A DNA stretch of 64,000 bases from assembly GCF_009848505.1 (NCBI RefSeq), contig NZ_WWDL01000007.1, positions 62,001 to 126,000 on the forward strand, written 5' to 3'. The notes below the pieces were generated by a model. That model saw only the letters and a program-made list of their open reading frames with translations, was not told the DNA's origin and did not search any database. Below, in pieces: positions 11,306 to 20,483 of this stretch (position 1 is the stretch's first letter; each line of letters starts with the position of its first letter). Origin of the DNA: Muricoccus harenae (GTDB taxonomy: Bacteria > Pseudomonadota > Alphaproteobacteria > Acetobacterales > Acetobacteraceae). Position numbers and translations under genes: made by a program.

Positions 11306-12589
11306 TCAGACCCGCCGGGCTGCGAGCCCCGCCGCGAGGGCGGCCGCGAAGGCCTCCGTGGCAAGCCACCAGGGCTGCCACACGCCGAAGGAGGCCATGA
11401 AGGTCACGGCGCCGGAGGCCAGGACCCCGGCCGCGACTGGGGGCGCCCCCCACCCCAGGGCCAGCACGGCCAGCGCGGCCAAAGCGAGGCCGATCCAGCC
11501 CAGTTCCAACCGGATCTGCAGCGCGCCGTTATGCGGGTGCAGCGACATGCGCTCGACCCCCTGCTGCGCGAAGAAGGCGTGCTTACCTTCCGGCACGATG
11601 CCGAGGCGGGCCAGGGATTCCGGAGACGGCCTGTCATGGCCGCCGGGAAGCTTCCGGCTTGCCTCCATGCCCCAGCCGAGGAGCGGCCTCTCGGCCGCGC
11701 GCTCCAGGGCGAAGTCCCAGATCAGCATCCGGTGCAGGGCGGAATTCGGTGCGCGCTGCGCGAGGTCGGGCCGGAGCATCAGCGGCACCAGCAGGGGCGA
11801 GGCTAGCAGTCCGCCCGCGAGGATCACCGCCAGAAAGCAGGACATGGCGCGGCCACCGACCCAGACCAGCCCGGCCACCAGCACCCCGGCCACGGCGGCG
11901 ATCTTCGCCGTGTCGCCGGGCAGGATGAGGATGGCGCCGGCGCCGGCGCCGAGGAGGAGCCATCGCCAGCCGGCCCCGACGCGCAGCCGCAGTAGCAGGG
12001 GCAGGAGGAGCGCCATCACCGAGGCGGCGGGCTTCAGGCCGAATTCGAGCCCCGGCCGGGATGTCTTCAGGCCGCGGACGGCGGCGCGGATGGACTGGCC
12101 AGTGGCATCGTCGATGGTGGCGAGGGCGATGCCCAGGGTGAGCCCGGCCAGGAGGCACCAGACCAGGTTCCGCCGGGCGGCCGGCCCTTCCTCCTCCACT
12201 ACGACGGCGCAGGCGCCGCCCAGAAGCGCCAGGCCGGCGAGATTGCCAGCGGCGGTGAGGGCCCAGCCCCAGTCCGGCGCCCATAGGCTTGAAAGGGCGC
12301 CCCAGGCGGCGAGGCCGACCAGGGGCAGCATTGCGAGCCCGCGCGGCCAGGGCCAGCGCCCTGCTTCCCGCCGGTGGGCGAGGACGGCGAGCAGCATGCA
12401 GAGGATGGCGATCGGGGCCATCGCCTTGGATTGCAGCACCGCCGCTGGAGGGGCGATTACCGCCGCCACCGAGAGAGGCAGGCTGGCGGTCCACCACCAG
12501 GCGCGGGGCGTGCCGCGATGCAGGGCACCCGGGCCGGGGCCGTCCGCGAAGTCGCTGGCATCTGGCGTGCGGATGCGGGGCAGCGCCAT
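11306..12589 (-). CDS. O-antigen ligase/polymerase-like membrane protein
   Basis: A multi-pass inner-membrane protein of 427 residues with about ten to twelve hydrophobic helices. In its last third it has a periplasmic loop with LLGWGMEASRKLPGGH and the HPHNGALQIRLELGWIG block that marks the Wzy_C/O-antigen ligase family. These proteins join or polymerise glycans on the periplasmic face of the membrane. No other polysaccharide genes flank it, so its polymer is unknown. Start ATG 12589 is supported by the family-like hydrophilic N-terminus of about 30 residues before the first helix. Confidence 0.82.
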   Translation of the reverse strand: MALPRIRTPDASDFADGPGPGALHRGTPRAWWWTASLPLSVAAVIAPPAAVLQSKAMAPIAILCMLLAVLAHRREAGRWPWPRGLAMLPLVGLAAWGALSSLWAPDWGWALTAAGNLAGLALLGGACAVVVEEEGPAARRNLVWCLLAGLTLGIALATIDDATGQSIRAAVRGLKTSRPGLEFGLKPAASVMALLLPLLLRLRVGAGWRWLLLGAGAGAILILPGDTAKIAAVAGVLVAGLVWVGGRAMSCFLAVILAGGLLASPLLVPLMLRPDLAQRAPNSALHRMLIWDFALERAAERPLLGWGMEASRKLPGGHDRPSPESLARLGIVPEGKHAFFAQQGVERMSLHPHNGALQIRLELGWIGLALAALAVLALGWGAPPVAAGVLASGAVTFMASFGVWQPWWLATEAFAAALAAGLAARRV

Positions 12590-12602
12590 GTTGACCGCCT
12601 CT

Positions 12603-12628
12603 GCCCCGCCGGCAAGGTCCGGCGGGGC
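12603..12628. repeat. Perfect 10-bp inverted repeat upstream of the ligase gene
   Basis: GCCCCGCCGG at 12603-12612 pairs perfectly with 12619-12628 across a 6-nt loop. It lies 14 bp upstream of the ligase-like gene start, in its probable leader. It lacks a T-run on either strand. The rest of the 283-bp spacer to the next gene (12590-12871) shows nothing I can name. Confidence 0.4.
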
Positions 12629-12871
12629 CGCCTCGGGCTGGCCGGGGGCGGTCAGCGGGGGCCTCCGGTGCTGGCCGCAGGCAGCGGTGCTTGCATTCTA
12701 GGCTGTCCGGTGGGCTGGGGACGGGTCACGCGATGCCATGCTCGTCCTTGTCGTGGGGATGTGGGACCGGCCGCGCTTCGCGGGCCATGGCGTTCTAAAC
12801 CGGCGGGCGGTAGCACCCAAGCGGTGCCTTCGGGATCTTTGCCTGGGAAGCCGCGGGTGGCAGGCAGGGGG

Positions 12872-13477
12872 ATGACCACGCGAATCGCGCCCATCGGCCG
12901 GGCCAGGATCTCGACCAGGGCTTGGATCTGGAGCCTGGCCATCCTGGTCCTGGCGGCCGGAATGGCGGGGGTGCTGCTGGCCATGGGGCGGGTGCCGATT
13001 TGCGAATGCGGCACGGTGACGCTCTGGCACGGGGCGGTGAACAGCGCCGAGAACTCGCAGCACATCGCGGATTGGTATGCGCCGTCCCATCTGGTCCACG
13101 GGCTGTTGTTCTACGGCCTGTTCTGGCTTCTGGCGCCACGCGCGCCGCTGGGGGCACGAGCCCTGATGGCGGCGCTGCTGGAGGCGGCCTGGGAGATCGT
13201 CGAGAACACGCCGATGGTGATCAACCGCTATCGCGAGGCGACGGCGGCGCTCGGCTATGCCGGGGACAGCGTGGTGAATTCGCTGTCCGATCTCGGCTTC
13301 ATGCTGATTGGTTTTGCCTTCGCGGCCCGGGTGCCCGTCTGGGTGACGGTGGCGTCCGGGCTGGCGTTGGAGTTGCTGGCGCTGGCGGCGATCCGGGACA
13401 ACCTGACGCTGAACGTGCTGATGCTGCTCTGGCCGGTGCCGGCGATCCGGGACTGGCAGGCGGGGTTGGGGGGCTGA
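12872..13477 (+). CDS. DUF2585 (UPF0314) membrane protein
   Basis: A conserved alphaproteobacterial inner-membrane protein of unknown function, 201 residues with about five hydrophobic segments. The signature of the family is seen around residues 45-75: GRVPICECGTVTLWHG, ENSQHIADWYAPSHLVHG, and later EAAWEIVENTPMVINRYR. The start ATG 12872 follows AGGGGG closely; although the frame is open upstream, family length supports this start. It ends just before a strong hairpin shared with the convergent SDR gene. Confidence 0.9.
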   Translation: MTTRIAPIGRARISTRAWIWSLAILVLAAGMAGVLLAMGRVPICECGTVTLWHGAVNSAENSQHIADWYAPSHLVHGLLFYGLFWLLAPRAPLGARALMAALLEAAWEIVENTPMVINRYREATAALGYAGDSVVNSLSDLGFMLIGFAFAARVPVWVTVASGLALELLALAAIRDNLTLNVLMLLWPVPAIRDWQAGLGG

Positions 13478-13481
13478 GGCC

Positions 13482-13502
13482 TGGCCCCCTCTGCGGGGGC
13501 CA
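13482..13502. terminator. Bidirectional hairpin between convergent genes
   Basis: TGGCCCCC at 13482-13489 pairs with GGGGGCCA at 13495-13502 across TCTGC. It lies between the convergent DUF2585 and SDR stops (13477 and 13513). There is no T-run, so termination is probable but not certain. Confidence 0.6.
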
Positions 13503-13512
13503 AGCGTGCCGC

Positions 13513-14535
13513 TCAGGGATTGCCCGAGCCGCCGGAGGCGCCGAGGACCTGGCCGGTGGTGAAGCTCGATTCCTGGCTGGCCAGGAGCACGTAGGTGGGG
13601 GCGATCTCCACCGGCTGGCCCGGGCGGCCCATGGGGGTGTCGCCGCCGAACTTCGTCAGCATCTCCTGCGTCTGGCCGCCCGAGGGCTGCAGGGCGGTCC
13701 AGTAGGGGCCGGGTGCCACGGCGTTCACGCGGATGCCCTTCTCCGCCAGCTGCTTGGCCAGGGATTTGGCGAAAGCGACGTTGCAGGCCTTGGTCTGCGC
13801 ATAGTCGAAGAGGGCGGCGGAGGGCTCATAGGCCTGGACCGAGGCGGTGATGATGATTGAGGCGCCGGGGCGAAGATGCGGCAGCGCGGCCTTGGTGATC
13901 CAGAAGGGCGCGTAGACGTTGGTCTTGAAGGTCCAGTCGAAGAATTCGGTGGTGAGGTCGGCCAGGGCGGGGATGGTGTGCTGCCGGCCGGCATTGTTCA
14001 CCAGGATGTCGAGGCCGCCCAGTTCGCGCACGGCGGTCTCCACCATCTGGCGGCAGAAGGCTTCCTCGCGGATGTCGCCGGGTAGGGCGACGGCCTTGCG
14101 GCCCTCCTTGCGAATGAGGTCCAGCACCTCGTCGGCATCCGGCTGCTCCTGCGGCAGGTAGCCGATGGCGACATCGGCGCCCTCCCGCGCATAGGCGATG
14201 GCGGCGGCGCGCCCGATGCCGGAATCGCCGCCGGTGATCAGCGCCTTGCGCCCGGCGAGGCGGCCGGAGCCGCGATAGCTCGTCTCGCCATGGTCGGGGC
14301 GCGGGTTCATGCGGCCGGCGAGGCCGGGCCATTCCTGTGGCTGCCGTTCGAAGGGCGGGCGGGGATATTCGGCGCGTGGGTCGCGCGGGGTGACGAGGGG
14401 CGGGGTGCCGCTGGCCTGGGGGGAAGTTCCCTGGGCTTCGGCGGGGGCAGCGACCAGCGCGGCTGCGGCGGCCCCGGCGGTCATGCTGCCCATGATCTGG
14501 CGGCGCGACGGTGCGGCGTCGTTGTTCCTGTCCAC
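13513..14535 (-). CDS. Tat-exported short-chain dehydrogenase (SDR)
   Basis: A 340-residue SDR of the YhdF/YghA-like group that has an N-terminal extension. The twin-arginine signal (SRRQIMGSMTAGAAAAALVAA) predicts folded export. The Rossmann motif GGDSGIGRAAA, the NNAG motif (ILVNNAGRQ) and the catalytic YAQTK are intact. I chose GTG 14535, preceded by AGGAGAC at good spacing; it yields a short arginine-containing start before the Tat motif. The substrate is unknown. It is divergent from the BisC-like gene with about 245 bp between in which I see no named site. Confidence 0.88.
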   Translation of the reverse strand: MDRNNDAAPSRRQIMGSMTAGAAAAALVAAPAEAQGTSPQASGTPPLVTPRDPRAEYPRPPFERQPQEWPGLAGRMNPRPDHGETSYRGSGRLAGRKALITGGDSGIGRAAAIAYAREGADVAIGYLPQEQPDADEVLDLIRKEGRKAVALPGDIREEAFCRQMVETAVRELGGLDILVNNAGRQHTIPALADLTTEFFDWTFKTNVYAPFWITKAALPHLRPGASIIITASVQAYEPSAALFDYAQTKACNVAFAKSLAKQLAEKGIRVNAVAPGPYWTALQPSGGQTQEMLTKFGGDTPMGRPGQPVEIAPTYVLLASQESSFTTGQVLGASGGSGNP

Positions 14536-14780
14536 GGACGGGGTCTCCTGTCGGTGATGGATGTCGGGCCGTGGGCGCATCCCGCCGGGAAGGGAGCGCC
14601 GTTTTCGGCCGGCAGGCGGCCGCGCCACCGGGCCATGGTGAGGGCGGGGTGCGGGCGCCGGGTGGCGGTGCTTGTTCTGGCTTGCGGAGCCGAACGCCCG
14701 GCCCTGCGGCCGGTTGCCATTTCGGCGTAACCCCTCCGCTCGCATTGCACTGGGCGGGTCGGGCATCGCATTCTCGGGCG

Positions 14781-17084
14781 ATGACTGAGATCAAGCCGCA
14801 TGCCGCCCATTGGGGCTATTTCGATGCCCTGGTGGAGGATGGCCGCGTCGTCGGCACGCGCCCCTTCGGGCGGGATCCCTTTCCCGGCACGCTGATCGAC
14901 GGCATCCCTGACATCGTCCATGCGCCGAGCCGTATCGACCGGCCGCATGTGCGCGAGGGTTGGCTGCGCGGCGAGCGGCGCGGCTCCACGCGGGGGAAGG
15001 ACCGGTTCGTGCCGGTCTCCTGGGACCAAGCGACGCGGCTGGTTGCGGAGGAAGTGCGGCGGGTACGGGCGGAGCATGGGGATGCGTCGGTCTTCGGCGG
15101 CTCCTATGGCTGGTCCTCGGCTGGGCGGTTCCACCATGCGCGCAGCCAGCTGCAGCGCTTCCTGGGGCTGGGCGGCGGCTTCACCAGCCAGGTGACGAAT
15201 TATTCCTATGGCGCGGGCATGACGCTGATGCCGCATGTGCTCGGCACCAATGACGTGGTGCAGGGGCCGGTGACGGACTGGCGCAGCATCATCGGGAACG
15301 CGCGGCTGATGCTGTGCTTCGGCGGGCTTCCGGTGAAGAACGGGCTGGTCACGGCGGGTGGCGGCGGGGCGCATGACTATGTGCCCATGATGAAGGCCGC
15401 CGTGGAGGCGGGGCTGCGCTTCGTCAATATCAGCCCCTTCCGTGGCGATGCGGCGGATTTCCTGGGCGCGCAATGGGTGCCGATCCGGCCGGGCGGGGAT
15501 GCCGCCATGGTGCTGGCGATGATCCAGGCGATCATCGCGGCGGCGCTCGAGGATCGCGACTTCCTGGCGCGCTGCACGGTCGGCTGGGAGAGGCTGCGCG
15601 CCTATGTGATGGGCGAGGCGGATGGGGTGGCGAAGACGCCGGAATGGGCTTCGCCGCTCTGCGAGGTGCGGGCGGAGGTGATCCGCGCACTGGCGCTCGA
15701 AGCCGCGGGCAAGCCGACGATGGTGACCGCCACCTGGTCCATCCAGCGTGCCGAGCATGGCGAGCAGCCCTGGTGGGCGCTGGTGGGGCTGGCGAGCGCA
15801 CTCGGCGGCATCGGCAAGCCGGGACAGGGCATCGCCTTCGGCTATGGCAGCATCAACGGCATGGGCAACTCGCGGCGCAATGTGCCGAGCGTGAACCTGC
15901 CGGCGACGCGCAACCCGGTGCAGATCTCCATTCCCGTCTCGCGCGTGACGGAGCTGCTGGAGCGGCCGGGGGAGGTGATGCGCTACAATGGACGCGACAT
16001 TCACCTGCCGGATACGCGGATGGTGTTCTGGTCGGGCGGCAATCCCTTCCATCATCACCAGGATCTGAACCGCCTCGCGCGCGCTCTGTCGCTGCCGGAT
16101 ACGGTCGTGGTGTCGGAGCCGTGGTGGACCTCGATCGCGCGCCACGCGGATATCGTGCTGCCTGCGACGACGACGCTGGAGCGGAACGACATCGCGAGTT
16201 CCTCGCGCGACCGCTTCGTGCGCGCGATGCACCAGGCGGTGCCGCCGCAGGGGCAGGCGCGGAACGACCATGATGCCTTTGCCGACATCGCCGATGCCTT
16301 GGGCTTTCGCGAGCGCTTCACCGCGCAGCGCGACGAGGGCGCCTGGCTGCGCCACATGTATGACCAGTTCCGCCGCGCCTGTGCCGCCATGGGCGAGGAG
16401 GTGCCGGATTTCGACCGCTTCTGGGCCGAGGGGCATGTCGAGTTCGCGCTGCCAGAGGAGGACTTCGTGCAATTCGCCGATTTCGCGCGCGATCCGGAGG
16501 CGGCGCCGCTGAACACGCCTTCGGGGAAGGTGGAGCTGTATTCGGAGACCATCGCGGGGTTTGGCGACGAGGGCGTGGCGGGCCATGCCGTGTGGATGGC
16601 GCCGCGCGAATGGCTGGGCGGCGACACGTCGCGCTTTCCGCTGCATCTCCTCTCGGACCAGCCACCCGTTCGGCTGCATTCCCAGCTCGATACCAGCCGC
16701 CGTGCGGCGGCGCGCAAGATCCAGGGGCGCGAGCCGATCCGCATGAACCCGGCGGATGCCGCGGCGCGCGGGTTCTCGGCGGGCGACATCGTGCGCGTGT
16801 TCAATGATCGCGGCGCGTGCCTCGCCGGCGTGGTGGTGACGGATGAGCTGCGGCCCGGCGTGGTTTCCATGTCGACGGGTGCCTGGTGGGATCCGCAGGA
16901 GACGGAGAAGGGGCCGCTCTGCGTCCACGGGAACCCCAATGTGCTGACGAAGGATGTCGGCACCTCCCTGCTGGGCCAGGGCTGCGCGGCGCATTCCTGC
17001 CTGGTACAGGTGGAGGCCTGGACCGGTCCCTTGCCCGAGGTTTCCGTGCATCGCCCGCCCGCCACGGCCGGCCTGCCGGCGTGA
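14781..17084 (+). CDS. bisC: Molybdopterin-dependent oxidoreductase, BisC/TorA-like sulfoxide or N-oxide reductase
   Basis: A 767-residue member of the DMSO reductase family. GGSYGWSSAGRFHHA near residue 110 is the region that gives the Ser ligand to molybdenum in DMSO/TMAO/biotin-sulfoxide reductases. Other cofactor contacts are seen: WSGGNPFHHHQDLNRL, SEPWWTSIARHADIVLPATT, and the C-terminal NDRGACLAGVVVTDELRPGVV barrel. The N-terminus lacks iron-sulfur cysteines and a Tat signal, so the enzyme looks cytoplasmic like BisC, which reduces biotin or methionine sulfoxide. Its stop overlaps the next gene as GTGA, implying coupling to the PhoX-like protein. The substrate is not proven. Confidence 0.85.
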   Translation: MTEIKPHAAHWGYFDALVEDGRVVGTRPFGRDPFPGTLIDGIPDIVHAPSRIDRPHVREGWLRGERRGSTRGKDRFVPVSWDQATRLVAEEVRRVRAEHGDASVFGGSYGWSSAGRFHHARSQLQRFLGLGGGFTSQVTNYSYGAGMTLMPHVLGTNDVVQGPVTDWRSIIGNARLMLCFGGLPVKNGLVTAGGGGAHDYVPMMKAAVEAGLRFVNISPFRGDAADFLGAQWVPIRPGGDAAMVLAMIQAIIAAALEDRDFLARCTVGWERLRAYVMGEADGVAKTPEWASPLCEVRAEVIRALALEAAGKPTMVTATWSIQRAEHGEQPWWALVGLASALGGIGKPGQGIAFGYGSINGMGNSRRNVPSVNLPATRNPVQISIPVSRVTELLERPGEVMRYNGRDIHLPDTRMVFWSGGNPFHHHQDLNRLARALSLPDTVVVSEPWWTSIARHADIVLPATTTLERNDIASSSRDRFVRAMHQAVPPQGQARNDHDAFADIADALGFRERFTAQRDEGAWLRHMYDQFRRACAAMGEEVPDFDRFWAEGHVEFALPEEDFVQFADFARDPEAAPLNTPSGKVELYSETIAGFGDEGVAGHAVWMAPREWLGGDTSRFPLHLLSDQPPVRLHSQLDTSRRAAARKIQGREPIRMNPADAAARGFSAGDIVRVFNDRGACLAGVVVTDELRPGVVSMSTGAWWDPQETEKGPLCVHGNPNVLTKDVGTSLLGQGCAAHSCLVQVEAWTGPLPEVSVHRPPATAGLPA

Positions 17085-18652
17085 GGCGTCGCGACGGCGC
17101 CGTACCCGGGTTGGAGGCTACGACGCGGCGCGGCCTCATGCGGGCGGCGGGCGCGCTGCCGCTCGTGGGGCTGCTTCCGGGAAAGGCGCGGGCGCTGGAC
17201 ATGCCGCCCGCGCTCTATCCGACCAAGCCCGACGACACGGTGGCGCCAGGCTATGTGCGGGACGTGCTGGTGCGCTGGGGCGATCGCGTGACCTTCGACG
17301 CGCAGCCCTGGGACCCGCGCAACCCCACCCAGGCGGCGGCCGAGACCCAGTTCGGCTGGGATGGGCGGATCATCGGGCTTTCGGTGCCGCCGGCGGGGGC
17401 CGATGGCGTGCCGCGCGGCGTGTTGGCGGTGGCGCATCCCACGGTCGATCCGGCGATGGCCTTTCCGGGTGGAGTGGACCGGCCGGAGATCGCGGCCGTG
17501 ATGCAGGGCGCCTCCCTGCTGAATGTGGAGCGCAACGCGGACCGCTGGATCGTGACGGATGGAGGCTACCAGTCGCGCCGGCTGACGGCGAACACGCTCT
17601 GCCGCGTCTCGGGCGGGGCGGCGGATGCGCTGGGCGCCTCGGTGCGCGGCTTGCTGGCCGTGTCGGGTGGGTGCTGGACGCCTTGGGGCACGCTGCTGCT
17701 GACCGAGAGCGACCCGGGTGGATGGATCGCCCGGCTGCGCGGGGTGGATCAGCGCTTCGGCGATCCGGCGGGCTTTGGCTGGGTGGTGGAGCTGGATGCG
17801 GCCGAGCCGAGCGCGGTGCCGGTGAAGCGCACTTCGCTCGGTCGCTTCGCGCATGGGGACGCCGCGGCCGCACTGACGCGGGACGGGCGCGCGGTGGTCT
17901 ACATGACGGATCGGCAGGCGGGCGGGCATCTGCTGCGCTTCAGTTCGAACGGCGCGGCACGGGCGCCGGATGCGCTCGATGCCGGCACGCTTTCCGTGGC
18001 GCGGGTGGACGGGCCGAGGCTGCGTTGGCTGGACCTGCCGCCCGACCCGGCCGCGCTGACCGACACCGCCGCGCTTGCCGCGCGGCTGGGGGGAACAGGT
18101 TTCGGTACGCCTTCGGGCCTCACCGTCGATCCGCAGGGCGGGGCGCTGTTCCTGGCCTGCCGCGGCAGCCCGGGGGCATCGGCGCCCATGCCGGGGCAGG
18201 TCCTGCAGATCCTGCCCACAGGCGGCGACCACGGGGCGGATTCAGCGGCTGTTTCCGCGGTGGTGCAGGCTGGGGCCGAGCGCCAGGGCACGGCATGGCC
18301 GGGGCATCCAGATACGGTGACGGCGGATGCGGCCGGCCGCGTCTGGATCGGCACGGATCGCGGCGGGCGGATCGGCGCCGCGCCGGACATGTTGTTCGGC
18401 TGCGAGACGCGCGGGCCGGGGCGCGGCATGCCCCTGCCGCTCTATGCCGCGCCGCGTGGAGCGGCGGTGGGTGGGGCGGCGCTGTCGCCGGGCGGCGAGA
18501 CGCTTTTCGCCATGGTCCGCACGCCGGGGGCGGAGCCGGGGGCCTCCTGGGAACGGCCTGGAACGCTCTGGCCTGCCTTTGATCCGTCGGTGCCGCCGCG
18601 GAGCACGCTGGTGACCTTCAGCCGCCTGCGGGGCGGGCGGGTCGGTGGCTAG
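17081..18652 (+). CDS. PhoX-family (DUF839) Tat-exported protein
   Basis: A 523-residue protein of the PhoX-like beta-propeller family, known for calcium/iron alkaline phosphatases. The start GTG 17081 overlaps the molybdoenzyme stop by 4 nt. The N-terminus has a Tat-type motif and hydrophobic stretch (TRRGLMRAAGALPLVGLLPG), then conserved family segments such as GGCWTPWGTLLLTES, LGRFAHGDAAA and RAVVYMTDRQAGG. Whether phosphatase active-site ligands are all present cannot be judged by eye, so call it PhoX-family. It is translationally coupled to a molybdoenzyme, an unusual partner for a phosphatase. Confidence 0.85.
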   Translation: MRRRDGAVPGLEATTRRGLMRAAGALPLVGLLPGKARALDMPPALYPTKPDDTVAPGYVRDVLVRWGDRVTFDAQPWDPRNPTQAAAETQFGWDGRIIGLSVPPAGADGVPRGVLAVAHPTVDPAMAFPGGVDRPEIAAVMQGASLLNVERNADRWIVTDGGYQSRRLTANTLCRVSGGAADALGASVRGLLAVSGGCWTPWGTLLLTESDPGGWIARLRGVDQRFGDPAGFGWVVELDAAEPSAVPVKRTSLGRFAHGDAAAALTRDGRAVVYMTDRQAGGHLLRFSSNGAARAPDALDAGTLSVARVDGPRLRWLDLPPDPAALTDTAALAARLGGTGFGTPSGLTVDPQGGALFLACRGSPGASAPMPGQVLQILPTGGDHGADSAAVSAVVQAGAERQGTAWPGHPDTVTADAAGRVWIGTDRGGRIGAAPDMLFGCETRGPGRGMPLPLYAAPRGAAVGGAALSPGGETLFAMVRTPGAEPGASWERPGTLWPAFDPSVPPRSTLVTFSRLRGGRVGG

Positions 18653-18752
18653 GCGGCCCCCGCCACGGCGCCGGAGGCAACTCATCGCTCATTTTTGTTT
18701 ATTACCGAAAGGATGAAGGCGTAGCGTTCCCGTCCAGCCTGGAGGGTTCACA

Positions 18753-19493
18753 ATGTCCAAAGACATGGGGCGCCGGATCATGGCCGAGTTCTTCGGCACC
18801 TTCTGGCTCACTTTCGGTGGTTGCGGCGCCGCGGTTCTGGCCGCCGCCTATCCTGCTCTCGGCATCGGCTTCCTCGGCGTCGCGCTCGCATTCGGGCTCA
18901 CGGTGCTCACCATGGCCTATGCGGTCGGGCATATCTCGGGCGGGCATTTCAACCCGGCAGTCACCATTGGCCTCTGGTCGGCGGGCCGCTGCGCGAACCA
19001 CCACGTGCTGCCCTATATCGTCGCGCAGGTGGTCGGTGCCATCGCGGCGGCCGGGATGCTGTGGATGATCGCATCCGGCAAGGCGGACTGGGTTCCGGGC
19101 GGCTTTGCCTCGAATGGCTATGGGGCGCTCAGCCCCGGCAAGTACAGCTTCACCGCCTGCCTGACGATCGAGGCGCTGCTCACCTTTTTCTTCGTGCTGA
19201 TCATCGTCGGCACGACGTCCAAGGGAGCCGCCGTCGGCTTCGCCGGCATCCCGATCGGCCTGGCGCTGACGCTGATCCACCTAATCTCGATCCCGGTCAC
19301 CAACACCTCGGTCAACCCGGCGCGCAGCACCGGGCCGGCCCTGTTCGCGGGGGCCGAATATGTGGGGCAGCTCTGGCTCTTCTGGCTGGCGCCGCTGATC
19401 GGTGCGGCCGTCGGCGGCGTCGTGGCGCGGTGGATGTACGAGCCGGCCGAGATCCGCGAGGCGGAGGTTGTCGAGGCACGGCTCGTTCATTGA
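18753..19493 (+). CDS. aqpZ: Aquaporin Z-like water channel
   Basis: A six-helix inner-membrane water channel, 246 residues. The two pore NPA motifs are in [14 protein letters not shown] and [14 protein letters not shown], with [19 protein letters not shown] at the N-terminus, as in AqpZ. The Shine-Dalgarno GGAGG lies at 18741-18745, well placed for ATG 18753. An AT-rich stretch (around 18686-18712) upstream could be its promoter. The C-terminal tail of about 20 acidic residues is slightly longer than in E. coli AqpZ. Confidence 0.96.
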   Translation: MSKDMGRRIMAEFFGTFWLTFGGCGAAVLAAAYPALGIGFLGVALAFGLTVLTMAYAVGHISGGHFNPAVTIGLWSAGRCANHHVLPYIVAQVVGAIAAAGMLWMIASGKADWVPGGFASNGYGALSPGKYSFTACLTIEALLTFFFVLIIVGTTSKGAAVGFAGIPIGLALTLIHLISIPVTNTSVNPARSTGPALFAGAEYVGQLWLFWLAPLIGAAVGGVVARWMYEPAEIREAEVVEARLVH

Positions 19494-19516
19494 GACGCGA
19501 GGCAGGCTGCGGCCGA

Positions 19517-20350
19517 TCAGCGCAGGGCGTCCTCGCGCCGCAGCCCGTCCGCGACCAGCATCGCTCCCGCCACCGCCGCGGCGATGGCGAGGCCGGGCCA
19601 GAGTGCGGCCATCGGGGCGCTGAACACGAGATCCTGTGCATTCGCCAGCATGTTGCCCCAGGAGGAAGCGGGCGGCTGGATGCCGAGGCCGAGGAAGGAC
19701 AGGGTGCTTTCTGCCAGGATGGCGCCCGCCACAGCCAGCGATCCCGCCACGGTGAGCGGTGCCGCCAGGGCGGGGGCGACATGGCGGCGCAGGAGGCGGG
19801 CCTCGCCGACGCCCAGCGCCCGCGCGGCCCGCACATGGTCCCGTGCCAGGACAGAGATGGCCGCCGCACGGGACAGGCGTGCCACGCCGACCCAGCCGAA
19901 GATGGCGAGGATCAGCACGATGCGCAGCACATCCGCCAGCGCGCCGCCGCGCGGCAGGCCGATGGTCGCGGGGTCCATGGCCGCCAGCAACACCAGCAGC
20001 GGGAGGGCCGGAAGCGCGAGCAGCCCGTCGGCGAGCCGCATCAGCACCGCATCCACCCAGCCGCCGAGCCAGGCAGCCAGCAGCCCGGCCGCCAGCCCGA
20101 TGGTGGTGGAGGCCAGCGCCGCCGCCAGTCCCACCGCCAGCGAGACGCGTGCGCCGAAGAGCAGCCGCGCCAGGATGTCGCGGCCCAGCTCGTCCGTGCC
20201 GAGCGGATGGGCGGCGGAAGGGCCGGACTGGCGCGTCAGCAGGTCCGGCACCTCCGGGTCGACGCCCAGCCAGGCAGCCACCCAGGGCGCGGCAACGGCG
20301 GCAGCAGCCAGCAGGATCAGGATCGCAAGGCCGAGGCGGAGACGGGTCAT
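19517..20350 (-). CDS. Peptide-type ABC transporter permease (DppC/OppC family)
   Basis: An inner-membrane permease subunit, 277 residues, with the N-terminal GTDELGRDILARLLFGAR block of DppC proteins and the EAA loop RAARALGVGEARLLRRHVAP. ATG 20350 is preferred since the family starts with a short basic stretch before the first helix. It belongs with the permease and binding protein just upstream. Oddly, a 133-bp spacer with hairpins separates it from the DppB-like gene, whereas such genes usually abut. Confidence 0.9.
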   Translation of the reverse strand: MTRLRLGLAILILLAAAAVAAPWVAAWLGVDPEVPDLLTRQSGPSAAHPLGTDELGRDILARLLFGARVSLAVGLAAALASTTIGLAAGLLAAWLGGWVDAVLMRLADGLLALPALPLLVLLAAMDPATIGLPRGGALADVLRIVLILAIFGWVGVARLSRAAAISVLARDHVRAARALGVGEARLLRRHVAPALAAPLTVAGSLAVAGAILAESTLSFLGLGIQPPASSWGNMLANAQDLVFSAPMAALWPGLAIAAAVAGAMLVADGLRREDALR

Positions 20351-20368
20351 GACGGCGCCGGGTGCCCT

Positions 20369-20443
20369 TGGGAAGGCGCTGCCTTCCCAGACCGATCCGC
20401 GAGGAAGCTGAGGTTCCTCGAACTTCCGTCTCGAAAAGAGATG
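20369..20443. repeat. Cluster of small hairpins between two permease genes
   Basis: Three inverted repeats occur in a row: 20369-20377 with 20381-20389 (9 bp, loop GCT), 20400-20406 with 20414-20420 (7 bp), and TCTC-GAAAA-GAGA near 20430-20442. They fill the spacer between the dppB-like and dppC-like genes, where no promoter or gene is seen. They may be an mRNA processing or stability element, or a small inserted palindromic unit. Confidence 0.45.
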
Positions 20444-20483
20444 CCTTCGATCAGGGGGAGCCAAGGGCCACCGACGCCCGCCA

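Noticed and set aside
8880-11453. A long open frame antisense to the RTX and M20 genes
   Set aside because: It is the reverse of two well-identified genes, is rich in His/Arg/Gln and has no motifs; GC-rich codon bias creates such shadows.
14481-17051. A long open frame antisense to the BisC-like gene
   Set aside because: Same reasoning; the sense strand has all molybdoenzyme motifs.
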